Assembly: GCF_963676685.1 (NCBI RefSeq)
Contig: NC_092354.1
Coordinates: 15,506,746 to 15,570,745 of the forward strand
Direction of reading: 5' to 3'
DNA: 64,000 nt
Origin: Mytilus edulis
Lineage: Eukaryota; Mollusca; Bivalvia; Mytilida; Mytilidae
Shown: positions 56,090-64,000 of the stretch, piece after piece
How positions within the stretch are numbered: the first letter of the stretch is position 1
Layout of the letters: the number at the start of each line of letters is the position of its first letter
Position numbers and translations under genes: made by a program
The notes under the pieces: model-generated
Databases searched by the model: none
What the model was told of the DNA's origin: nothing
The model's input: only the letters and a program-made list of their open reading frames with translations

Positions 56090-56250
56090 TTAATACGTTA
56101 CGTTGACATATTTACGGAATTCGCTGGTAGGAGTTGGCTCCTTTGACAAAAACTGTTCCAACAGAGTTATGAGGATGAACGACTGAAATCGACACTACTT
56201 AAGTTTGACAGTCACCATCACAAATTGGTTGACTGATACGAAATGTCGGT
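56090..56250 (+). repeat. Diverged family-C fragment
   Basis: 'ttacgttgacatatttacgg', 'gacagtcaccatcacaaatt', 'ggttgactgatacgaaatg' parallel 25855-25920. Confidence 0.4.
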
Positions 56251-56389
56251 TTTACTTGTAATGTATTCGTTTTTTATTCTAGCTATCACCACTCCAATCT
56301 AATCATGTATATCTATTATATAGTCATTTTATAAAATTTACTGTTTGCAAAACTATGTATTATTCCTGATAATAATTATGTTTTTGTCC

Positions 56390-56555
56390 CAGGCGGATAA
56401 CCCTGGCCTCACAACTTTTTAGAACTTTTGGTCCTCGGCGATCTTCAACTTTGTACTTGTTATGGCTTTCAAACTTTTTACATCTGAGCATAGTTTTGTG
56501 TGAACGTAGCGCGCGTCTGGCGTATGAAAATATTTTATAACCTGTTACCTTTTGA
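56390..56555 (+). repeat. Family-D repeat
   Basis: 'acttttggtcctcggcgatc', 'ttcaactttgtacttgttat', 'gaacgtagcgcgcgtctggc'. More diverged than the 53-54 kb copies. The minus-strand 93-codon frame is a shadow. Confidence 0.7.
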
Positions 56556-56664
56556 TGGCTATTATTCGTTTGTTTCTCTGTCCTATATTTTCTCCCATTT
56601 CTCTGTTTATTTATTGTAACCCTGTCGTGTAATGTTGTCATTTAATGTTATGATAAACACTGCC

Positions 56665-56935
56665 ATTAAAGCGGGAGGTTTAATAGGCCACAAAACCAGG
56701 TTCAACCCAACATTTTGTTCATTAAACGCCCTGTACCAAGTCAGGAAAATGGCTAATGTTACATTATAGTTCGTTTCTGTGTGTGTTACATGTCGGTGTT
56801 GTGTCTCTGTTGTGTCGTAGTTCTCTTATATTTGATACGTTTCCCTCAGTTTTAGTTTGTAACCCGGATTAGGTTTTTCTCTATCGGTTTATGAATTTTG
56901 AACAGCGGTATACTACTGTTGCCTTTATTTACAGC
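56665..56935. repeat. Family-E fragment (minus) next to family-F copy (plus)
   Basis: 'gcgggaggtttaataggcca', 'ccaggttcaacccaacattt', 'gtaccaagtcaggaaaatgg' then 'gttcgtttctgtgtgtgtta', 'gatacgtttccctcagtttt', 'gaacagcggtatactactgt'. Confidence 0.7.
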
Positions 56936-56939
56936 TTTC

Positions 56940-59300
56940 TAGCGACATGTTGATTATGGTTTTAGATCTTTGAATACACGTATAGTATCTAATAATTGTA
57001 ACATTTTGATCGAGTGTGAAATTGTAATGCCAATGATGCGTGCATTGCAAACGAGGAATAATTATCCTATTGACTCAACGATCTTGCTCGTTTCGGAGTT
57101 CATGTTCCCTACCCCAACTAATGTTTATTTACTTGATTTGTCCGTTTCAATTCCTAATCTATCTACGAGATTTGAGCATCAATAACCTTGTATTGCCTTA
57201 AATATACATAATTCTTACCGCCTTCAATTGTCTCAACCAAATAATCTGCAGTAGCTCATCTGAAACATTTTAATATGTTCTGTAAACCTTTTTCATTGGT
57301 CTCTTGAATACACTTTTCTTAAAGGTTATCAATTTATCATAGCAGTGAAATCGTAAAATATTTTTGTTGTTGGCACTTATACACTGATTTTCTAAAATAG
57401 TAAAGATCAACTGCATATATACTAGTGTTGCTATATATGTACAGTTATGCTAACTCATTATCTTATACCCTGTCGATACTGCTTGCTTGTGACATATTTA
57501 CATCACATATTTTGGGTGTGTACTAATTGATGCTTGGGCGAACAGGATTTATCTATTAATTGTAGTTGGCTTTGTCAGAAGCCAGTTGTTTAGTGGTTAT
57601 TGTTTGTTGTTGTGTTTCATAGGTGTTTCTCATTTTCGTTTTTTTTTTATATAGAATATAGGGTAAAGTTACGATACATGAAGCTTTTGGAGTGTCTTTT
57701 TCAGGAAATTCCGTTGTGCTACGTGATGTAGATACGCAAGTATGTACTATATGGTCAACACATGATCGTTCATGTCATATTTATGAAAACTTACTATTAC
57801 TTATTTGTCTTGGATGCTTTACACCTAGCAGATAAGCTATTACTGCATAAATGGTTTCTGCAATTTTGAGCACGAAATCGAACATTCTGATTTGCCTCTT
57901 CTCTCTAAAAAAAAATAAGAAGTTGGCGATATTTAAATCAATGAATCAGATATCAGTGTTGATCTAGGTATATATAAATATTCTACCACTGCATCGAATG
58001 TGATACGATATTCACTCGAGACATTAAAATTTTCAAACGAGATTTGGTGGTGGAATCTGTTTCTCTAATGATTTTTAAACAATATGCAAAGAATTCAATA
58101 CTTCAATAAATTCAAATGATCTGCAAAAAAATGTGCTCTTTCTATGTGACGTCATCAGACATAGTCGGCATTTTTCGTGCCGTCACAATAGGAAATTCAG
58201 AGGAAAGCAAGAAAATTCGACGTCATAATCGAATTTTGACCAATGAAGAACTGAGATCAAACGATCCACACTTTGATTAAATAAAAATAATCAACATGTC
58301 AGGAAAGGGATAAATCGTGTAAGAATTGGAGAAATAAAGTTATAGGATAGCTTAATAACAATCAATAGTATTTAGAAACAATTCTGGTGTCTGTCTCATA
58401 AATGTACACACACAAAAATAAGAAAAAACATGTGTTTCCCTAGTTTTACAAGACAGCCTTCATGAAACATAATAAATTATAGCAAACATACTTCATGAAA
58501 ATTAAGCAATATAGATAATCATGTATAAGTATATAAAATTCAGTTTTAGAAATAAGTTTGAAAAAATGCAATTCGATGTATTCTCTCCCAATACAATACA
58601 AATGAACTGTTTTAACGAAACAATCCTCAAATCTCTTTTTTAAATTGGTTGTGTTTGAAATAATTTAGAGCTTCGAAGAATTTGATTTTTTTAAATTTGA
58701 TTTTTAGACATGTTGTTGTCAGTTGGTTTTTTTTTTCTCTCGATCTATGGGTTGGAATGTCTCATCTGGTATCTGTCGCCTTTCCTATACTGAACACAGG
58801 TACCAACTCACTCATGCATTGATCTTTTATGAATTTTACTTCTTGGTCATACAGATCATTACCTTTCAGCAAAATTGTTTATTTCTATTGTAACTGATCT
58901 TTTGATAAACACTGAATGTGGTACTCTTTTTGTCATTTGAATGCGTTCGTGTTGAACTTCATATTTATTAATGAAATTCTCACAAAAAAAACAATATTTA
59001 CATTCTATTGATCTTGCAATTGTTTGCGACCTGTATCTTGTTAGTGTTCATACAGACTTTTAGATATTGGAATAACAGGTAATGTAAAGAAAATAATAAT
59101 CAAATAGGCAGTCATCCAATTTTTTTTTTATTGATATTAACGTTAAAATAACTAGACATCAATATGGAAAGTGATTATATTCTTGTCGGCACTACTAGTT
59201 AGGGATCGGAACCTGTGATTAGATAAGCTGTAATGCATTTCGTTTACTTAACACAGACTGATCGAAGTTACCGTTTAGAAGCGTAAACTATATGCCTAAC
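56940..59300. other. Intergenic stretch, no gene seen
   Basis: AT-rich. A family-C scrap at about 58705-58790 ('gtcagttggttttttttttc', 'atctggtatctgtcgccttt'). The 71-codon frame at 56970 has no domain. Confidence 0.4.
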
Positions 59301-59319
59301 ACATTTGCTTTGTATCTTA

Positions 59320-59550
59320 AAAGAGGGACGAAAGATACCAAATGGACAGTCAAACTCATAAATCTAAAACAAACTGACAACGCCATGGCTAAAAATGAAA
59401 AAGACAAACAGAAAAACAATAGTACACATGACACAACATAGAAAACTAAAAAATAAACAACACGAACCCCACCAAAAACTAGGGGTGATCTCAGGTGCTC
59501 CGGAAGGGTAAGCAGATCCTGCTCCACATGCGGCACCCGTCATGTTGCTT
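59320..59550 (-). repeat. Family-C repeat
   Basis: 'aagagggacgaaagatacca' to 'cacccgtcatgttgcttatg'. Same strand and only 360 bp from the next copy. Confidence 0.85.
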
Positions 59551-59911
59551 ATGTGATAACTTAGACGATATACTTTTGACTCGTCTACTTTATTCCCCGT
59601 GGAGGTGGTCCCAAAATATGTAAAAAGGGATAGGAATGAGCTGCTGGAATAAGTTGCTATTTTCAACTGTATGATATATGAAAAGGTCTAGCTATTAGCA
59701 TGTTTTATAGAAGAAGAAAAAACGTTGCTGATTGAATCATACGTGTCGGAAATAATTCAAACATTTTTTTTCACATAAAATTATGCAATTATGAATTACT
59801 GTTGTAAATGCAACAGATATTAAAATATATGTCAGATCAGTTTACCTATCGATAAATTATCGTAGTCACTTAAATTAGTTTTTAATATATTATTGTCAAC
59901 AACATATATGT

Positions 59912-60325
59912 TAAAAGAGGGACGAAAGATACCAAAGGGACAGTCAAACTCATAAATCTAAAATAAACTGACAACGCCATGGCTAAACATAAAAAAGACA
60001 AACAGAAAAACAATAGTTCACACGACACAACATAGAAAACTAAAGAATAAACAACACGAACCCCACCAAAAACTAGGGGTGATCTCAGGTGCTCCGGAAG
60101 GGTAAGCAGATCCTGCTCCACATGTGGCACCCGTCGTGTTGCTTATGTGATTACAAATCCGGTAAATAGTCTAATTCGGTAGGTCATATTCATGAAAGGG
60201 AAGGGGATTGTAGTTACGACGTAAGGAACATATCCGATATCATTTGTGAAACGGTTATTCCATAACGGTCAACCAACTCGTGATGGCGTCCGTAAAATTT
60301 ACGAAGGGATGATTTCAACTTTTAA
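59912..60325 (-). repeat. Family-C repeat, full copy
   Basis: 'agagggacgaaagataccaa' to 'gcgtccgtaaaatttacgaa', 'gggatgatttcaactt'. Nearly identical to the inverted 25837-26256 copy. Confidence 0.85.
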
Positions 60326-60900
60326 GATATGCATTTTTGTTATACAAAAAATATGAAAAGGTATGGTTATTTAATGTATCCCCTTCTCATCCCTACAACA
60401 AAATAATTTAAAATACTTTCGATTTAAAGGACCCTCTTATGTCCTAAGAGCGAATCTAAAGTACTTACCCCGGAGAACCATATCCGCCCAATAGTCCTAT
60501 TAAGGATGGTCTCTACTCCTGTCATTTCCTTTTTCAGACATTCGGAATCGTTTGGTATAATCCATGCATTGCCGATAAAGAATTAACCCCTTATTTCAAT
60601 AATTGTATAACATATAATTAATCCAAAATCCAGTTTTAAAAATCTTAAAACATTCTTGCTATTTTTCTTTTATTAATTTTGAAAATATTTGGTGGCCACT
60701 TTACTTGTAAACGTATGAAAAATACGGAGAGGATCATTTCCCGCCAAATTTTTAAATTGATGATATCTCAAAATCAACTACATGGGCTTGTTTTAAAACT
60801 TTTAAAGTTAGAATATTGATATCTATGAATGTATTACAGTCTTTCTAAAATCTTGTGATTTTTAAACAGAGGAGTGAACACTCTTAATAATATACTCAAA
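60325..60900. other. Intergenic stretch, nothing recognised
   Basis: AT-rich. No gene or matched repeat. Confidence 0.4.
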
Positions 60901-61110
60901 AATGAAGAAAAATGTAATATGATTGCCATTGAGACAGCCATCAACCAAAGACCAACTAAAAGAGAAGTTTACAAATATAGGTCACCAACCGGCTTTAAAT
61001 ATTGAGCAAAACTGTCTGATTTATGAACAATAAACGAAAAAAATATGAACTACAGCAACAAACGATAACCATAAAATTACAGGCACATACAGAATCTAGC
61101 GCTATTGATT
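60900..61110 (+). repeat. Family-A repeat, partial and diverged
   Basis: 'aatgtaatatgattgccatt', 'gagacagccatcaaccaaag', 'gtcaccaaccggctttaaat', 'gaacaataaacgaaaaaaat'. Confidence 0.7.
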
Positions 61111-61169
61111 AGTTTGTTTGTGCCAAATCCTGCACTTACCTAGGACAATGATATAAAAGAACAACATAA

Positions 61170-61853
61170 GGTAGCACTCCACAGTTAGGATTGTTAGTTT
61201 CGCATTATGGCCCCTGTGGATTTTTTTCTAAAACAAATTAACTTGGTAAAAGTAGTTAAGAATTAGTAAAAACAAATAATACAGCTTTGTAAGTGGTTTT
61301 AGTGGAAAGATATGACTCAAGAGAAGAGATTGAGCCATGTTTTGTTCAGTAGAAGTGTAAATGTCGGGTTCAAATTAGTGTCCGTTCCAGCATTGACTCT
61401 AAAATTATATCAGCATTTGTTGACTATTTTGGTAAGGTGTAAATTTAGCTCAAACTTTTGAAAGTTAATTTGCGAGAAAATGAGGCGAAAGACCCCCAAT
61501 TTTTTTCTATTTTTTGAAAGGGCTATACATTAGTGTTGAAATATTGTATATCTGATATGCATTGAAATTCTAGTTTATATATATTTAATAGCTTGAATGA
61601 GAGGGTCCCAACGCCATTTTTGAAGAAAAAATCAGAAAACAAATCCTTTATGTTTCCATGGATACTGAACTTATACATTATTGTTTTAACTATTATGTAA
61701 CAGATTCGAAATTGTCTGATAAAAAGGATTCTAAATATGTATACATGTTTGGGTATCAATGTAAAAGTGGCTTTATGCATTCAAAATGCGTGTTCATGTT
61801 CCTGCACTTTTAGATGCAATTTTACTTTTAGATTCTAACTGTGGAGTGCTACC
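61170..61853. mobile_element. 684-bp PIF/Harbinger-like non-autonomous element, TSD TAA
   Basis: Ends GGTAGCACTCCACAGTTAG and complement CTAACTGTGGAGTGCTACC, each flanked by TAA (61167-61169, 61854-61856). The interior has no transposase. The 85-codon minus frame (61523-61780) is AT-rich with no domain. Confidence 0.85.
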
Positions 61854-61947
61854 TAAGACCAACCTATAAAAATCAGTTGGAAAGGGCTTATTTCAGATCG
61901 ATACAAAGCAGAAAACTCCTACCAAAATCAAAAACCTGTCGTCATTG

Positions 61948-62310
61948 ACAAGATTTGAGAACGGAAAAGGGGAATATGTCAAAGAGACAAATAACCCCAT
62001 CAAAGAGCTGACAACAGCTGAAGGCCACCGATGGGTCTTCAACGCAGCGAGAAAATCCCGCACCTGGATGTGGTTCTCAGCTGGCCCCTAACAAAAATTG
62101 GGTACTAGTTCAATGAAAATGGATGTCTTACTAAACTCCAAAACCTATAAATGAACTATATTAAAAAACAAACAAGAATAACAAAGGGTAGAGGCTCCAG
62201 ACTTAGGACAGGCGCCAAAATGCGGCGGGTTTAAACTTGTTTTGTGAGATCTCAACCCTTCTCTTATACCCCTAGCCAATGTAGAATAAAGAAACACATA
62301 GACAATGATA
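61948..62310 (+). repeat. Family-B repeat, nearly full length
   Basis: 'agatttgagaacggaaaagg', 'gagacaaataaccccatcaa', 'cagcgagaaaatcccgcacc', 'agactta', 'gcggcgggtttaaacttgtt', 'cccctagccaatgtagaata'. Confidence 0.8.
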
Positions 62311-62572
62311 CATAATAAACAAAGGACGACTAACAGTTACTGACATATCAGCTACATACCGCAATTTAATTAATTGAAAGATTATGTCTTCATCATATAA
62401 AAATCAAGTACAATCTCTACTTTTAGTTTAGTATTATACCATCATAACATTTATGAGAAGAACATAACCCGTATCATGACAACAACTGGTTTTAGAATAA
62501 ATGTTTTAATTTCCGATGCAAAGACTCAATATGAGTGAATCAATATTAATACCTAGATATGCAATCTTTTTT

Positions 62573-62985
62573 GAAAGAGGGGTAAAATATACCAGAGGGA
62601 CAGTCAAACTCACAGATCGAAAAATAAACTGACAACGCCATGGCTAAAAATGGAATAGACAAACAGACGAATAATAGTACACAAGACACAACATTGAAAA
62701 CTAAGGACTAAACATAACGAACCCCACCAAAACTGGGGTTGATCTTAGGTGCTCCGGAAGGGTAAGCATATCTTGCTCCATATATGGCACCCGTCGTGTT
62801 GTTCATGTTATTACAAACCCTTAAATAGTCTAATTCAGTAAGTCACATTCGTGAAAAAGAAACTGTAATTACGACACACGGAACATATCCTATATCATCT
62901 GTGAAACGATTATTTCTTAACAGTCAACCGACTCGTAATGGCGTCCTATAAATTTACGAAGGGATAACTTGACTACAGTATCGTA
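62573..62985 (-). repeat. Family-C repeat, full copy, more diverged
   Basis: 'agaggggtaaaatataccag' to 'ataaatttacgaagggataa'. Unlike the 59-60 kb copies the ORF is broken. Confidence 0.8.
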
Positions 62986-62989
62986 ACTA

Positions 62990-64000
62990 TATCCGTTCGT
63001 AATAAGTTTGTTAAAAGGTTTTGTTATCTTTTGAGGTGAATGCCGACATTTTTGTGCTTTGTAAACAATATTACCATAAAATATTGGATGTGAAATACCT
63101 GAACCTATAATATGTCCTCGTGCTGATTTATATCAACATGCGTATAGATCTGCGAGTGCTTGCAATTACTGACAGCCCATTTAAAAATAACAATTAATAC
63201 AAAAATCATACATATAAGAATAACATATAAATGAATTCACATCCAACATCAAATTGATTTAATGTAAGTACTTCATTAACAGTCAGAGAAAACATGACTT
63301 TGTTTACAAGATACAGGTATCGACAGATTGTAGAGCCATGAATGTGCTATATATCTGAAGATAATGTTCAGCTCGATTTTATGTTCATGTTTTTTTTATG
63401 GTAACAAAATAAATGTTTATACTAATAGAGATAATATTCAAAGATCTAATTACTGTGTTGGATTGGTAACCTTTTTGGATAAGTTTATTCAAATAATTAA
63501 TAAGTTTACCCGGATCGTATTTAAGTTTACGGGCTCTGTAAATAACATCTCAGTAAAAATTTGCAATAGGTTTTTACATGTACAGCAATATTTCCAACCC
63601 AAATCGTTGTATCTATGAAAGAAGTCAGTTAAAGTCATATGAAACCTCAAATAAAAAACAAATATGCATATGTTTTTTTTAAAACTAAATGGATAGTTTT
63701 CATTATACAACTTATGTACATATACTTTTTTCTGATGAAAATTCTTTAATTTGTCCACATTTAGAAGAAGTTTACTTATTTTTAATTGCTTGCGGCCAGG
63801 AAGCAATTCGCCGACATATTTTCCGTATGCATAGTGACCTAAGCGTGACCTTCCTCGTAAAAATCCGGTGATAGCAATACGCATGAATCTGTCCTTAAAC
63901 TAAACAATTACCTGATTGTATATGTTAAACACGTGCTAAATACCCATGCTTTTTGTTGATTATTTACTATAAGGTGACAATCGGTAAACTTCGGCTTCAA
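62990..64000. other. Terminal stretch, no confident gene
   Basis: A minus-strand frame of 131 codons (63489-63884) is the longest here. It starts MRIAITGFLRGRSRLGHYAY and ends in AT-rich sequence. I recognise no domain, no splice-bounded exon and no neighbour that supports it. Confidence 0.3.

Noticed and set aside
63489..63884. 131-codon minus-strand frame
   Set aside because: Longest unassigned frame, but composition is AT-driven in its C-terminal half and I recognise no motif. A similarity search or RNA data would decide.
1..64000. Bacterial-type systems (operons, CRISPR, toxin-antitoxin, phage)
   Set aside because: Introns, SINEs, MITEs and gene density show an animal genome. No such system is present.

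Overview
This is eukaryotic, AT-rich, intron-containing DNA. It is packed with short interspersed repeats, palindromic MITEs and minisatellites and has very few genes. Several repeat families (the 'agatgtggtatgattgcc' family, the 'aaattgagaatggaaatggg' family and the 'acgacgggtgccacatgtgg' family) are ones I associate with marine mussel (Mytilus-type bivalve) assemblies, so a mytilid is the best guess. That is recognition, not a database result. A run of exactly 100 N at 19192-19291 marks an assembly gap.

Only two genes have strong support, both on the + strand. (1) A Neuralized-type gene with two NHR domains and no RING finger. Its two main coding exons are 20198-20617 and 23473-24254, and a phase-compatible candidate first coding exon lies at 13701-13761. 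The joined model is 420 residues. (2) An intronless-coding GT31 beta-1,3-glycosyltransferase at 49142-51070 (642 residues), a type II Golgi membrane protein with an unusually long stem. Nothing suggests that the two genes work together.

Layout: 1-4.7 kb holds repeats, a 42-bp perfect palindrome, a Harbinger-like MITE and a 25-bp-arm palindrome. 4.7-9.75 kb is a foldback-like element with long inverted arms, near-perfect 8-bp flanking repeats and a 22-bp satellite inside one arm. 9.8-13.6 kb holds repeats and unassigned sequence. 13.7-24.6 kb is the NHR gene. Its introns hold a LINE 3' remnant, a six-copy 35-bp minisatellite, a TIR element built of internal repeats, and a 1.34-kb TIR element carrying about ten copies of a 15-bp motif. 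24.7-40.8 kb is repeat-rich and gene-poor. 41.0-48.04 kb is a direct tandem segmental duplication (two units of about 2.4 kb plus partial copies). Different transposons have landed in each unit, so several have a paralogous empty site next door. 48.04-51.3 kb is the GT31 gene with its putative leader, which contains a 25-bp tandem repeat. 51.3-64 kb is again interspersed repeats, including a 684-bp Harbinger-like element.

No rRNA gene, intact tRNA gene, CRISPR array, virus or toxin gene was recognised. The most unusual content is the set of mobile elements whose ends, target-site duplications and empty sites can be read directly, together with the duplicated block abutting the GT31 leader.
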